NCBI RefSeq assembly: GCF_900105115.1 | Contig: NZ_FNRV01000001.1 | Span: 4,944,501 to 5,008,500, forward strand | DNA from: Pseudomonas mohnii | GTDB taxonomy: Bacteria > Pseudomonadota > Gammaproteobacteria > Pseudomonadales > Pseudomonadaceae | Direction of reading: 5' to 3' | Length of the DNA: 64,000 bases | Part shown: in pieces, positions 28,657 to 37,601 of the stretch | How the letters are laid out: each line of letters starts with the position of its first letter | How positions within the stretch are numbered: position 1 is the first letter of the stretch | Translations under genes and position numbers: made by a program | The notes under the pieces: model-generated | What the model was told of the DNA's origin: nothing | Database searches by the model: none | The model's input: only the letters and a program-made list of their open reading frames with translations

Positions 28657-29634
28657 TCACTGAATCAGGCCGAACTCTTTGGCCAGCACCTTGTAGTCCG
28701 CCACCTGTTTCTTCACGTAGGTGTCCAGCTCGGGGCCGGTCATGGCGAACGGGAACAGTTCACGTTGATCGCGCAACTTGGCGAACTCTTCGGACGCCAG
28801 CAGCTTGTCAAAGGCCGCTTTCCACCAGGCGTAATCTTCATCGCTGACTTTCGGCCCGAGGTAGAAACCGCGAACCACCGGCCAGACGATGTCGTAGCCT
28901 TGTTCCCTGGCGGTCGGGATGTCTTTCATTTCCGGCTCGTCGAGACGCTTGTCGGCGAACACCGCCAGCAAGCGCATATCGCCGCTCTGGATGTGCGGCA
29001 TGGAGTCGGAAATGTCGGTGCTGCCGACCTGGATGTGGCCGCCGAGCAGGGCGGTCGCGATTTCACCGCCTCCTTCGAGGGCGACGTAACGCAGGTCACG
29101 CGGATTGATGCCGGCGGCCTTTGCGATCAGTGCGGTCTGCATCCAGTCCTGGCTGCCAACGGTGCCGCCGGAACCGATCACGACTTTGCTCGGATCTTTC
29201 TTCAACGCCTGCACCAGATCGTCCAGGGTCTTGTAGGGCGAATCGCTTTTCACCGCGATGGCGCCATAGCTGGTACCCACGGCGGCGAGCCAGCGCACGT
29301 TGGTTTCATCGAAACGCCCGAACTTGCCTTGCGCCAGGTTCAACAGCGAACCGCTGGACCAGGCCACCAGGGTGCCGGCATCGGCCGGACGCTGGGCGAC
29401 GACCGCGTTGTACGCCACTGCGCCGACGCCGCCGGGCATGTAGGTCACGCGCATCGGTTTGGTCAGCAATTTTTCGTTGACCAGCGCGCTTTGCGCCAGT
29501 TTGCAGGTCAGGTCGAAACCACCCCCTGGCGAGGCCGGGGCGATGCATTCGGGGCGTTTGGGCTCGGCGAGTGCCTGGCCGGTGAACAGCAGGACGCTGG
29601 CGGCGAGGGCGATTTTACGCATTGACAGGTTCAT
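28657..29634 (-). CDS. tctC: Tripartite tricarboxylate transporter substrate-binding protein TctC
   Basis: A 325-residue periplasmic protein with signal peptide (IALAASVLLFTGQALA, cleavage near residue 23). The mature start KRPECIAPASPGGGFDLTCK carries the APASPGGGFD loop of the Bug/TctC family that holds the ligand carboxylate. By family it binds citrate or a similar acid. The gene lies 39 bp after the porin gene. Confidence 0.92.
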   Translation of the reverse strand: MNLSMRKIALAASVLLFTGQALAEPKRPECIAPASPGGGFDLTCKLAQSALVNEKLLTKPMRVTYMPGGVGAVAYNAVVAQRPADAGTLVAWSSGSLLNLAQGKFGRFDETNVRWLAAVGTSYGAIAVKSDSPYKTLDDLVQALKKDPSKVVIGSGGTVGSQDWMQTALIAKAAGINPRDLRYVALEGGGEIATALLGGHIQVGSTDISDSMPHIQSGDMRLLAVFADKRLDEPEMKDIPTAREQGYDIVWPVVRGFYLGPKVSDEDYAWWKAAFDKLLASEEFAKLRDQRELFPFAMTGPELDTYVKKQVADYKVLAKEFGLIQ

Positions 29635-29673
29635 TCAAGTCTCCTTGGGAGTTGTTGTTATGGACTTACTGAA

Positions 29674-30963
29674 TTACCAAAGGGCAACGCTATAGCTCAC
29701 CAGCAGACGCACTTCATCGGCATCGCGAGCGGAGTAGTTGGAACGGTAGGTGGCATTGCGCAGGCGGACGGCGACATCCTTGAGTGCGCCGCTTTGTACA
29801 ACATATTTAATCTCGCTGTTGCGTTCCCATTCCTTGCCTTCGTCACCGTTCTTGAGCTTGATGTTGTCACCGCTCACGTAACGGCTCATGAAGCTCAGGC
29901 CAGGGATGCCGAGGGTGACAAAGTCAAAGTCATAACGCGCCTGCCAGGAGCGCTCTTCGGCGCCGGCAAAGTCGTTGATCTGCACGAAGTTCACCAGGTA
30001 CGGGTCGCTGCCATCTACATAGGGGAACGCGCTGTCGCCGGACATGTGCTGGTAGCCGGCGCTGAATTTGTGCCCGCTCAAGGCGTAGCTCACCAGTCCG
30101 TTGAGGGACTTGTTGTCGATCTTGCCGCCACGGGCCTGGCCCTGGTCGTCACTGATGGCAAACCGCAGGTCGCTGGCAAAGGTGCCGGGGCCGAACGGCT
30201 TGGAAGCGACCAGTCCGAGAAAGTGCTGGTTGTAGACGTCATCGAGTTGGGCGAAGTGGTAGCTGCCGGTGATCTTGTCGGTGAACTTGTAGTCCACGCC
30301 GCCAAAATCGAAGTGTTTGCCGGCCACCGTTCCGGCGAAGCGGCTGTTCTTGTTGTTGAGGGCAATGTCCTCGAAGTCGGTGCTGTCGCGATCCTTGGCC
30401 TTGTCCAGGCGCCCGCCGGTGAAGGTCAGGTTCTTGATTTCCCTGGAGGTCAGCATGCCGCCCTCGAAGGTCTGCGGCAGGATGCGCCCGTCGTTGGGCT
30501 TGAGGATGGGCAGTTCCGGAATCAAGGTGCCGACTTTCAGCTCGCTGGCGGAGATCTTCATTTTTCCGGTCAGGCCGAGCTTGGAGTATTCGTTGACGGC
30601 GCGCCCATCGTCGGTCGGCAACAGGCCGGTCCCCGTCCGGTCCGGGCTTGAGTCGAGCTTGACCCCCATCATGCCCAGTGCGTCGACACCGAACCCCACG
30701 GTGCCGTCGGTGTAACCGGATTTCAGATTGAGCATGAAACCCTGGGCCCACTCGTCACGCTTGGATTGTTGGGCGCTGGTACCGTCGCGAAAGTCGCGGT
30801 TGAAGTACATGTTGCGGGTTTCGAACGTGGCCGAGCTGTCTTCGATGAAGGCGGCCTGGCTCAACGGTGAAAAACCGGCCAGGGCGGCAGCGCTGGCAAG
30901 CGCAGTGTGGCTGAAACGGGAGAGGCGGGCAGGCGCGATAGCCTGGGTCTGCAAGGACTGCAT
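29674..30963 (-). CDS. opdH: OprD family outer-membrane porin, OpdH-like
   Basis: A 429-residue beta-barrel protein with a signal peptide ending SPLSQAAF and the OprD-family start FIEDSSATFETRNMYFNRDF. The C-terminus ends in aromatic tryptophan (LVSYSVALW), as required for barrel insertion. Being the first gene of the tct operon it most resembles OpdH, the tricarboxylate porin of P. aeruginosa; the substrate assignment comes from this context. Confidence 0.88.
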   Translation of the reverse strand: MQSLQTQAIAPARLSRFSHTALASAAALAGFSPLSQAAFIEDSSATFETRNMYFNRDFRDGTSAQQSKRDEWAQGFMLNLKSGYTDGTVGFGVDALGMMGVKLDSSPDRTGTGLLPTDDGRAVNEYSKLGLTGKMKISASELKVGTLIPELPILKPNDGRILPQTFEGGMLTSREIKNLTFTGGRLDKAKDRDSTDFEDIALNNKNSRFAGTVAGKHFDFGGVDYKFTDKITGSYHFAQLDDVYNQHFLGLVASKPFGPGTFASDLRFAISDDQGQARGGKIDNKSLNGLVSYALSGHKFSAGYQHMSGDSAFPYVDGSDPYLVNFVQINDFAGAEERSWQARYDFDFVTLGIPGLSFMSRYVSGDNIKLKNGDEGKEWERNSEIKYVVQSGALKDVAVRLRNATYRSNYSARDADEVRLLVSYSVALW

Positions 30964-30996
30964 GGATGAATGACTCCGTTTATTGTTTTTATTTGT

Positions 30997-31021
30997 CGAA
31001 AACGCTTCGAGGCGTTTTTCG
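30997..31021 (-). promoter_or_regulatory. Hairpin in the leader of the tct/porin operon
   Basis: CGAAAACGC and GCGTTTTTCG pair around a TTCGAG loop some 35-60 bases upstream of the porin start. It may be an attenuator or leader structure; no further evidence is visible. Confidence 0.4.
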
Positions 31022-31081
31022 TATCGCTGTGTGGCAGCAGCGACGGCAGTCGAAACTGTCCGTGGCTGGACTGTAACGGGC

Positions 31082-31100
31082 TAACCTTTCGTTAACCTTT
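31082..31100. promoter_or_regulatory. Direct repeat, candidate TctD operator
   Basis: TAACCTTT occurs twice with an 11-bp period (31082-31089 and 31093-31100) between the divergent porin/tct operon and tctDE. Tandem half-sites one helical turn apart are typical for OmpR-family regulators such as TctD. Confidence 0.45.
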
Positions 31101-31201
31101 CAGCTGACTTTCACGGTTTTTCAGGCTTCACAGTGGCGGACGCCGCTGTAAACTCCGCGCCAAAGAATGGCGTCGACCATCCCTGAATGAGGTAAAGATC
31201 C

Positions 31202-31873
31202 ATGCGTGTCCTGCTCGTCGAAGACCATCTGCAGCTCGCCGAAAGTGTCGCCCAGGCGCTCAAGAGCACCGGGTTGACCGTGGATGTGCTGCACGACGGC
31301 GTGGCCGCCGACCTGGCGCTGGGCAGCGAGGAATACGCCATGGCGATCCTCGATGTCGGCTTGCCGCGCATGGATGGTTTCGAGGTGTTGGCGCGTTTGC
31401 GCGGGCGGGGCAAGAACCTGCCGGTGTTGATGTTGACCGCGCGCAGCGACGTCAAGGATCGGGTCCATGGGCTGAATCTGGGTGCCGACGACTACCTGGC
31501 CAAACCTTTCGAACTCACCGAACTCGAAGCCCGGGTCAAGGCACTGCTGCGGCGTAGCGTGCTCGGTGGCGAGCGCCTGCAACGTTGCGGCGTGCTGGCC
31601 TATGACCTGGACACGCGCCGTTTCACCCTTGGCGAAGAACTGCTGACCCTGACCTCCCGTGAACAAGCGGTGCTCGAAGCCTTGATCGCCCGTCCCGGCC
31701 GGGTGATGAGCAAGGAGCAATTGGCCTCCCAGGTATTTGGCCTCGACGAGGAAGCCAGCCCCGACGCCATCGAAATCTACGTACATCGCTTGCGCAAGAA
31801 GCTCGACGGTCAGCCGGTTGCCATCGTGACCTTCCGTGGCCTCGGTTATTTGCTGGAAAGTCGCGATGCATAA
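31202..31873 (+). CDS. tctD: Response regulator TctD
   Basis: A 223-residue OmpR-family regulator. The receiver domain (1-115) has the phospho-acceptor Asp51 in AILDVGLPRMDGFEV, Thr in LTARSDV near 80 and Lys in YLAKPFELTELEARV near 100. The winged-helix DNA-binding domain covers residues ~125-220 (EIYVHRLRKKLDG, FRGLGYLLE). It is divergent from the porin/tct operon and overlaps tctE, so it most likely activates tct genes in response to extracellular tricarboxylate. Confidence 0.92.
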   Translation: MRVLLVEDHLQLAESVAQALKSTGLTVDVLHDGVAADLALGSEEYAMAILDVGLPRMDGFEVLARLRGRGKNLPVLMLTARSDVKDRVHGLNLGADDYLAKPFELTELEARVKALLRRSVLGGERLQRCGVLAYDLDTRRFTLGEELLTLTSREQAVLEALIARPGRVMSKEQLASQVFGLDEEASPDAIEIYVHRLRKKLDGQPVAIVTFRGLGYLLESRDA

Positions 31874-33254
31874 GCCCAGCAGCCTGCGCTGGCGGTTGCT
31901 GTGGAACCTGGCGCTGTTGTTGGTGGTGTTGATGCTGGCCAGTGGTTTGAGTGCCTACTGGAACGGTCGCGAAGCGGCCGACACCGCTTATGACCGGACA
32001 TTGCTCGCTTCGGCCCGGACCATCGCGGCGGGCGTGACCCAGCGCGACGGCACGCTGAGCGCCGATGTGCCTTACGTGGCGCTCGATACGTTCGCTTACG
32101 ACAGTGCCGGGCGGATTTTTTACCTGGTCAACGATATCAATCAGAAGCTGATTTCCGGTTACGAAAACCTTCCGCCACCTCCACCGGGGACACCGCGCAC
32201 CGATGACTATCCGGCGTTGGCGCGTTTCTACAATGCGACTTATCGAGGGCAGAACGTACGCGTGGTGAGTCTGCTCAAACCGGTCAGCGAACCGAACATG
32301 AATGGCATGGCGGAAATTCGCGTGGCGGAAACCGACGAGGCGCGCGTCAGCATGGCCCGCAGCCTGGCGACCGACACGTTGCTGCGTCTTGGCATGCTGG
32401 CCATTGGTGCGCTGATGGTGGTGTGGTTTGCGGTCAGTGCCGCGCTACGCCCGCTGGAGCGCTTGCGCTCGGCGGTGGAAGAACGCCAGCCGGATGACCT
32501 GCGGCCATTGCCATTGGTGGAAGTGCAGCATGAGTTGTGGCCGCTGGTGCGTGCGCTCAATCACTTTACCGAACGCCTGCGCGGGCAGTTCGAGCGTCAG
32601 GCGCAGTTCATCGCCGATGCCGCCCACGAACTGCGTACCCCCTTGGCGGCGCTCAAGGCGCGGCTCGAACTGGGCCTGCGTTCAAGCGAACCGCAAACCT
32701 GGCGCAGTACGCTGGAAACCGCCGCCCAGGGCACCGATCGCTTGACCCATCTGGCCAATCAATTGCTCTCCCTGGCACGGGTTGAAAACGGTGCCCGGGC
32801 GATTGCCGAAGGGGGCGCGCAGTTGCTCGATCTCAGTCAACTGGCGCGTGACCTGGGTATGGCCATGGCGCCGCTGGCCCACAAGCGCGGTGTGGCGCTG
32901 GCGCTGGAAGCGGACGAACCGGTGTGGATGCGGGGTGAGCCGACCTTGCTCAACGAACTGTTGAGCAACCTGGTGGATAACGCGCTGGCCCATACACCAC
33001 CGGGCGGCAACGTGATTTTGCGAGTCTCGGCCCCGGCGGTGCTGGAGGTTGAGGACGATGGACCGGGCATTCCGCTCGATGAGCGTGATCGCGTGTTCGA
33101 ACGTTTTTACCGACGTAACCAGCAAGTGGCCGGGTCCGGGTTGGGCTTGGCGATTGTCGGCGAGATCTGCCGCGCGCACCTGGCGCAGATCAGCCTGCAT
33201 GATGGTGAGCGCGCGGGGTTGAAAGTGCGGGTGAGTTTTATTGCCGGGGAGTGA
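31866..33254 (+). CDS. tctE: Sensor histidine kinase TctE
   Basis: A 462-residue membrane kinase overlapping tctD by eight bases. One helix at residues 9-28, a periplasmic sensor (~30-165), a second helix (LGMLAIGALMVVWFAVSAAL), HAMP, then DHp with the phospho-accepting histidine in DAAHELRTPLAALKARLE near residue 255. ATP-binding boxes are DNALAHTPPGG, DDGPGIP and GSGLGLAIV. The periplasmic part probably senses citrate-type acids directly. Confidence 0.92.
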   Translation: MHKPSSLRWRLLWNLALLLVVLMLASGLSAYWNGREAADTAYDRTLLASARTIAAGVTQRDGTLSADVPYVALDTFAYDSAGRIFYLVNDINQKLISGYENLPPPPPGTPRTDDYPALARFYNATYRGQNVRVVSLLKPVSEPNMNGMAEIRVAETDEARVSMARSLATDTLLRLGMLAIGALMVVWFAVSAALRPLERLRSAVEERQPDDLRPLPLVEVQHELWPLVRALNHFTERLRGQFERQAQFIADAAHELRTPLAALKARLELGLRSSEPQTWRSTLETAAQGTDRLTHLANQLLSLARVENGARAIAEGGAQLLDLSQLARDLGMAMAPLAHKRGVALALEADEPVWMRGEPTLLNELLSNLVDNALAHTPPGGNVILRVSAPAVLEVEDDGPGIPLDERDRVFERFYRRNQQVAGSGLGLAIVGEICRAHLAQISLHDGERAGLKVRVSFIAGE

Positions 33255-33264
33255 GTCAAGCATG

Positions 33265-33294
33265 TGTGGCGAGGAAGCTAGCTCCCTCGCCACA
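33265..33294. terminator. Palindrome between convergent tctE and HDOD genes
   Basis: TGTGGCGAGG and CCCTCGCCACA form a stable hairpin, placed a few bases after the tctE stop. It likely terminates or protects both convergent transcripts. Confidence 0.65.
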
Positions 33295-33310
33295 GGAATT
33301 GCATTGATGC

Positions 33311-34132
33311 TTAATAAAACATCGAGCGTGATTCTTCCAGATCGGCGCACAGGGTCTTGTTGTCGTAATCGATCCCAAGCTTGTTGAAGGCTGGCACGCT
33401 AAAGGGGTCGATGCAGGCAAACGGGTGGTCGGTGTCTTTGCAGCAGTACAGGCTGGCCACCTGCACCAGATCAACATAATCGATCTGGTCAGACCGTCGC
33501 TTGAAGTTCAGGTAGAGCCTCGGCACCTGCACCAGCATGTCCGGAAACTCCCAGACCCTGAGCAATTTGTCGCCGAGCAGCGGATGGATATGGTCGATCA
33601 CATGGTTGAGGCTGATCGGGTCGGACAACAGATCATAGTGATCTTCGGCGTAAGTCAGGATTGGCAGGACGCCGATTTGATGCACCAGCCCGCCAAGGGC
33701 TGCCTGATCGGGCTTGAGCTGGGTGCAGTGGCGACACAACGCATAGCTGACACCGGCGATTTCCAGGCTCTTGCGCCAGACTTCACGCATTTTCTGTTCC
33801 ACCACCTCGGAGCGGGCATGGAAGATCTGCTCCATGACCAGGCCGATGGCCAGGTTACTGCTGTAGTTGATCCCCAGGCGAGTGACGGCCGTGTGCAACT
33901 CGGTAACTTCCTGGGTCGCGCGCAGCAGCGGGCTATTGACCACTTTGATCAGGCGCGCCGACAGCGCGGTATCGCGGCCAATGACTTTGCTCAGGGCGCT
34001 GATACTGACTTCAGGGTCCTCTGCCGCCTTGCGAATCTGCAGTGCCACTTCCGGAAGTGTTGGCAGAACCAGGTCATCGTTATCGATGGCCTCAACCAAA
34101 TCCCTTTGGACCTTTTCCGCCAACTCACTCAT
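33311..34132 (-). CDS. HDOD domain protein
   Basis: A 273-residue protein made almost wholly of one HDOD domain (residues ~15-220), a signalling fold related to HD phosphohydrolases but usually lacking the metal ligands. Typical blocks are LPTLPEVALQIRKAAEDPEVSI near residue 22 and GRDTALSARLIKVVNSPLLR near 50. Such proteins act in regulatory pathways; this one has no attached output domain, so its role is unknown. It is followed 35 bp upstream by ygfZ on the same strand. Confidence 0.85.
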   Translation of the reverse strand: MSELAEKVQRDLVEAIDNDDLVLPTLPEVALQIRKAAEDPEVSISALSKVIGRDTALSARLIKVVNSPLLRATQEVTELHTAVTRLGINYSSNLAIGLVMEQIFHARSEVVEQKMREVWRKSLEIAGVSYALCRHCTQLKPDQAALGGLVHQIGVLPILTYAEDHYDLLSDPISLNHVIDHIHPLLGDKLLRVWEFPDMLVQVPRLYLNFKRRSDQIDYVDLVQVASLYCCKDTDHPFACIDPFSVPAFNKLGIDYDNKTLCADLEESRSMFY

Positions 34133-34167
34133 TTCTGTTCTCTTGGTGTTGCAAAAAAGTACTGCGG

Positions 34168-35109
34168 TTAACGCTGGATTTCGCGGTCGCGGTCCAGTTG
34201 ATAAGGCAGATCGAGCAAGTGCAAGGCAGGGCCGTCGACCGCGCCGACGTGAATGTCGCCGGCCTCCGCTGCTTCGGCTTGCAGCACCGCCAGCAGTTCG
34301 ATCTGTTGTTCGCCATGGGCGGCCAGTACCACTTCGCCGATTGAACTGCCATGGCTCGGGGAAAACAGCTGGGTGCCAGGTTCAGGCCGTTCGCTGGCGT
34401 CCAGTTGCAGGCGATACAGGCGGCGCTTGAGTTTGCCCAGGTACTGCATCCGCGCGACGATTTCCTGGCCGGTGTAGCAACCTTTCTTGAAGCTCACGCC
34501 TCCGACAGCCTGCAGGTTGAGCATTTGCGGGATGAACAGCTCGCGGGTGCCCGGCATCACCTGGCCGATCCCTGCGCGGATCTGGCCCAGCAGCCATTGA
34601 TTCAGGTCGCCTTCGGCAAGCAGGGCGGACAGCTTGCCCTTGATGGCCCCGGCTTGATCGGCGCTGACCCAGAGTTCGGCGCGATCGGGTGAAACACGAA
34701 TGGCGATCAGCCCGTCACTGCGCACCACCCGGTCGGTTTCCGCTGGCAGTTCAAGGCCGAGGCTGCCGAGCGCGGCATCGCCATGATCGATGCCGAAGCG
34801 GACCCAGGCAGCGCTTTCGTCGGTCAGTTTGGACTTGGAAAACACGGCGTACTTTTTCAGGTCGGCCAGTTGCGGTTCCAGCAATTCGCTGGCCATGGCC
34901 ATGAGCACGCCGTCACCTTCGAGCAGAATGCGGAAACTCGACTGCATCCGGCCCTTCTGCGTGCAACGCGCGCCGAGGCTGGCCTGGGTATCGCTCAGGT
35001 AATTGAGGTTGCAGGTCAATTGACCTTGCAGGAACTTGCCGGCATCCGCGCCGCGGACCGCCAGAACACCTTCATGAGACAGCGTGCAGAAAAAAGCAGA
35101 ATCGGCCAT
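34168..35109 (-). CDS. ygfZ: YgfZ, folate-dependent Fe-S cluster repair protein
   Basis: A 313-residue aminomethyltransferase-like protein. The family signature KGCYTGQEIVARMQYLGKLK near residues 210-230 contains the conserved cysteine. YgfZ helps assemble or repair certain Fe-S enzymes using a folate. Its position divergent from sdhE/ygfX is the usual Pseudomonas order, which fits a role beside succinate dehydrogenase maturation. Confidence 0.92.
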   Translation of the reverse strand: MADSAFFCTLSHEGVLAVRGADAGKFLQGQLTCNLNYLSDTQASLGARCTQKGRMQSSFRILLEGDGVLMAMASELLEPQLADLKKYAVFSKSKLTDESAAWVRFGIDHGDAALGSLGLELPAETDRVVRSDGLIAIRVSPDRAELWVSADQAGAIKGKLSALLAEGDLNQWLLGQIRAGIGQVMPGTRELFIPQMLNLQAVGGVSFKKGCYTGQEIVARMQYLGKLKRRLYRLQLDASERPEPGTQLFSPSHGSSIGEVVLAAHGEQQIELLAVLQAEAAEAGDIHVGAVDGPALHLLDLPYQLDRDREIQR

Positions 35110-35258
35110 GGGTCATCGCAGGGTAAAGAATCTGGCGGACATGATAAGGGGGCGCTGTTGAAATGGGTAGTTCACAAAGGATCGTCGGTGCCCGACCAAA
35201 GCCGACTGTTCTACGGGGCGTTGGGCTGTATACTTGCGGCCTATTTGAGGAGCGCTCC

Positions 35259-35513
35259 ATGGTCGAAGATGTTGAACTGAATCGCCTCTACTGGCACAGC
35301 CGCCGCGGCATGCTTGAGCTTGACGTGTTGCTGGTGCCATTTGTTAGAGAGGTTTATCCGCACCTCAACGAGGTTGATCGCGCCTGCTACGTCAGGTTGC
35401 TCGAATGCGAAGATCAGGACATGTTCGGCTGGTTCATGGAGCGCGCCGAATCGGAAGACCCGGAGCTTCAACGCATGGTCCGCATGATTCTGGACCGTGT
35501 TCAGCCCAAGTAA
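35259..35513 (+). CDS. sdhE: SdhE, succinate dehydrogenase flavinylation factor
   Basis: An 84-residue small helical protein (formerly YgfY). It contains the conserved RGMLELD motif near residue 16 ([11 protein letters not shown]), and the helix pattern [27 protein letters not shown]. SdhE promotes covalent FAD attachment to SdhA. The ATG at 35259 has GAGGAG before it; the upstream open frame is not used. The next gene overlaps its end. Confidence 0.92.
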   Translation: MVEDVELNRLYWHSRRGMLELDVLLVPFVREVYPHLNEVDRACYVRLLECEDQDMFGWFMERAESEDPELQRMVRMILDRVQPK

Positions 35514-35949
35514 CGGTTTCGAATGCCGCTGGCATGCCTCACGGCAGTTGCTGGCGGTGTATCTGTTGGCCCAGCTGTTCGCGCTGGGTTCGCTTTATCT
35601 TCTCGCTATTCCGCTTTGGGCCAGTCTGCTCGGCGCCTTTTGCTGCCTGCTGCACGCCGTTTGGGCATTGCCACGCCAGATTCTGCTGACCCACGCGCAG
35701 GCCTTTCGCGGCTTGCGTCGCGATGCCGATGGCTGGCAGTTGTGGAGCCGGGCGGCGGGATGGCAAGCGGTGCAGCTTCGTCCGGACAGTATCGCGCTGC
35801 CATTAGTGGTGTTGCTGCGGGTTCGTCTGCGGGGCGAGCGGCGCATCCGGTCTGTTTGCGTGCCCCGGGATTCGCAGGCGGCGGATCTGCACCGACGCCT
35901 GCGGGTTCGACTCAAGTTCAGCCGGCGTAGGTGGACGGCACCAGAATAG
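35497..35949 (+). CDS. YgfX-like membrane protein
   Basis: A 150-residue protein starting at GTG within the last codons of sdhE (17-base overlap). It has the family start [17 protein letters not shown], two adjacent membrane helices (residues ~16-60) and a soluble C-terminal part. YgfX/CptA-type proteins are encoded with sdhE and are inner-membrane; their exact function is unsettled. Its 3' end overlaps the stranded original end of nadB on the other strand (stop at 35928). Confidence 0.8.
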   Translation: MFSPSNGFECRWHASRQLLAVYLLAQLFALGSLYLLAIPLWASLLGAFCCLLHAVWALPRQILLTHAQAFRGLRRDADGWQLWSRAAGWQAVQLRPDSIALPLVVLLRVRLRGERRIRSVCVPRDSQAADLHRRLRVRLKFSRRRWTAPE

Positions 35950-36110
35950 TGTCCAGCGCGACCGGCAGCATCTTCGGATAGTCCAGCGTGTAGTGCAGGC
36001 CACGACTTTCCTTGCGTTCCATGGCTGAGCGAATCATCAACTCGGCCACCTGGGCCAGGTTGCGCAACTCGATCAAGTCCCGGCTGACCTTGTAGTTGCT
36101 GTAGAACTCG
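35928..36110 (-). pseudogene. nadB': Displaced original 3' end of nadB
   Basis: On the minus strand this translates in frame as [20 protein letters not shown], then [17 protein letters not shown] and a tail ending [11 protein letters not shown], stop at 35928. It matches the C-terminus of NadB encoded at 42444-42627 almost residue for residue but with many synonymous changes and a different last ~15 residues. It has no start and is cut from the rest of nadB by the inserted element, so it is a relic that marks the original gene end. Confidence 0.93.
36093..36110. other. Attachment site attL core
   Basis: TAGTTGCTGTAGAACTCG, identical to 42610-42627. To its left lies the original nadB 3' end; sequence to its right (ACGCGGTGAG) no longer matches nadB. 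Confidence 0.85.
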
Positions 36111-36120
36111 ACGCGGTGAG

Positions 36121-36150
36121 GCTAAACCCAATGGATACAGGGGTTTCAGC
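36121..36150. other. Inverted repeat beside attL
   Basis: GCTAAACCC at 36121 and GGGTTTCAGC at 36141-36150 form an imperfect hairpin just before the integrase ATG (36153). It could be an integrase arm site or control integrase expression. Confidence 0.35.
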
Positions 36151-36152
36151 CG

Positions 36153-37589
36153 ATGACCATCAACCAGCGCTCCCAAACTGGGACAAACCTGTTACAAACT
36201 GCCCTCGCCAAGCCGTACCACTATCGCCGGTCTGGTCGCTATTACCTTCGCCTTCGCCCTCAAGGCACCGCTACGGGTTTCTTCACGCTATCGCTCAGGA
36301 CGACTGACAAGGCCACCGCAATGACCATCTCCCAAGAAATCCTCCAGACCCTCAAGGCGTACCACTTCGACAACCCTGAGGCCACTTGGGACGAACTCCG
36401 TGAGCGTCTGATAGACATCGCTGAGTCATGCCTGACGATGGCGCATGGCGATAGCTCGCTGGTCGCCTACGAGATGATCAATGATGAGCAGCATCAGGCA
36501 CTCCGTGAGGCCAGCGCCAAGCTGCCATTGAGCATTAACCAGCAACGGGCAGTGGGCAAGGCGTTAGAGATCATTGAGGCCGCTCAAGAGCGCTTGGAGG
36601 GCAGGCCGGGGAAGCTGGTCGAGATCGTTAGGGACCTCAGAGGGGAGTCTTGTAGCACGCCAGTGGCCCTATCTCCGTCCCTATCTGTATTGCCAATTCA
36701 GCCGTTGACCTTCAAGACCCTCTCAGGGCTCTACATGGAGGAGCGCAAAGACAACATTCAGGCCAGCACCATGCGGGACGTGAAGTCGTCCTGCGAGGCT
36801 ATTGGGGCGATCCTCGGTGACTTGGACCTGAAGACCCACACGCGGGATGACATGAAGAACCTCAGGGCAAAGCTCCTTGAAGATCGCAAGCCATCCACCG
36901 TGAAGAAGATTCTGACCCGACTGTCTACGGTCATGGACTGGGCTGTGAATAACGATTACATCAGTAAGGCGCTGACCGATGGTCTGAAGCCAACAAAGGG
37001 CACTGATAGCGCCCGTGAGGCGTTCACTCAGGATCAGATGAAGGCTCTCATGGCCCACGCCAAGACGCTTCCTATGGACTCATGGCAACGCTGGGCATTG
37101 TCCCTTGGGGTTATCACTGGGACCCGCATTGCGGAACTCAGGCAGTTGACCAAGGCTGATGTTAAGCAGGTCGCTGGCGTATGGGTGATCGACATCAATA
37201 GGAACGATGGTAAGACAGCCAAGACCAAGAATGCGCTGCGTGTCATACCGCTTACAGATGGGGCCTATGGGTTCGACCTTCAGGCATTCCGTGAGTTTGT
37301 CGAAAAGGCAGACTCCCGACTGTTCAAGCTGGGAGCTGGTCAGTTCTCTGCAGTTCTCAATGGAGCCCTTCGGGATGTCCTGAGCTTGAATGCTGACCGG
37401 ACCCAAACCTTCCACTCGCTGCGTCACTCATTGGCAGGCGCGCTTAAGGCCGTTGCGACTCAAGTGGAGATCAATGAGGCGATCTTGGGGCACGCTTCGG
37501 GGTCGATCAGTAACGACCTCTATGGTGCGGGAAGTTCCGTGGAGATTGGCCGTATGGCTGATGCGCTCAAGACCGCTTTGCTTATTTAG
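36153..37589 (+). CDS. int: Tyrosine-type site-specific integrase
   Basis: A 478-residue integrase of the phage/island type. N-terminal part (~1-170) is variable, a SAM-like core-binding domain is near 185-285 (FKTLSGLYMEERKDN, LTRLSTVMDWAVNNDYI), and the catalytic domain follows. All key residues are visible: Arg in GVITGTRIAELRQLT, the HSLRHS box, His in ILGHASGSISNDLYGAG and the nucleophile Tyr in the same segment near residue 457. It lies 43 bp from attL, as expected for the enzyme that recombined the element into nadB. No excisionase was recognised. Confidence 0.92.
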   Translation: MTINQRSQTGTNLLQTALAKPYHYRRSGRYYLRLRPQGTATGFFTLSLRTTDKATAMTISQEILQTLKAYHFDNPEATWDELRERLIDIAESCLTMAHGDSSLVAYEMINDEQHQALREASAKLPLSINQQRAVGKALEIIEAAQERLEGRPGKLVEIVRDLRGESCSTPVALSPSLSVLPIQPLTFKTLSGLYMEERKDNIQASTMRDVKSSCEAIGAILGDLDLKTHTRDDMKNLRAKLLEDRKPSTVKKILTRLSTVMDWAVNNDYISKALTDGLKPTKGTDSAREAFTQDQMKALMAHAKTLPMDSWQRWALSLGVITGTRIAELRQLTKADVKQVAGVWVIDINRNDGKTAKTKNALRVIPLTDGAYGFDLQAFREFVEKADSRLFKLGAGQFSAVLNGALRDVLSLNADRTQTFHSLRHSLAGALKAVATQVEINEAILGHASGSISNDLYGAGSSVEIGRMADALKTALLI

Positions 37590-37601
37590 GGAATGAATTA
37601 G

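Noticed and set aside
28417..29625. Plus-strand 402-codon frame opposite tctB and tctC
   Set aside because: Shadow frame; no start signal or domain and opposite to well-supported transporter genes.
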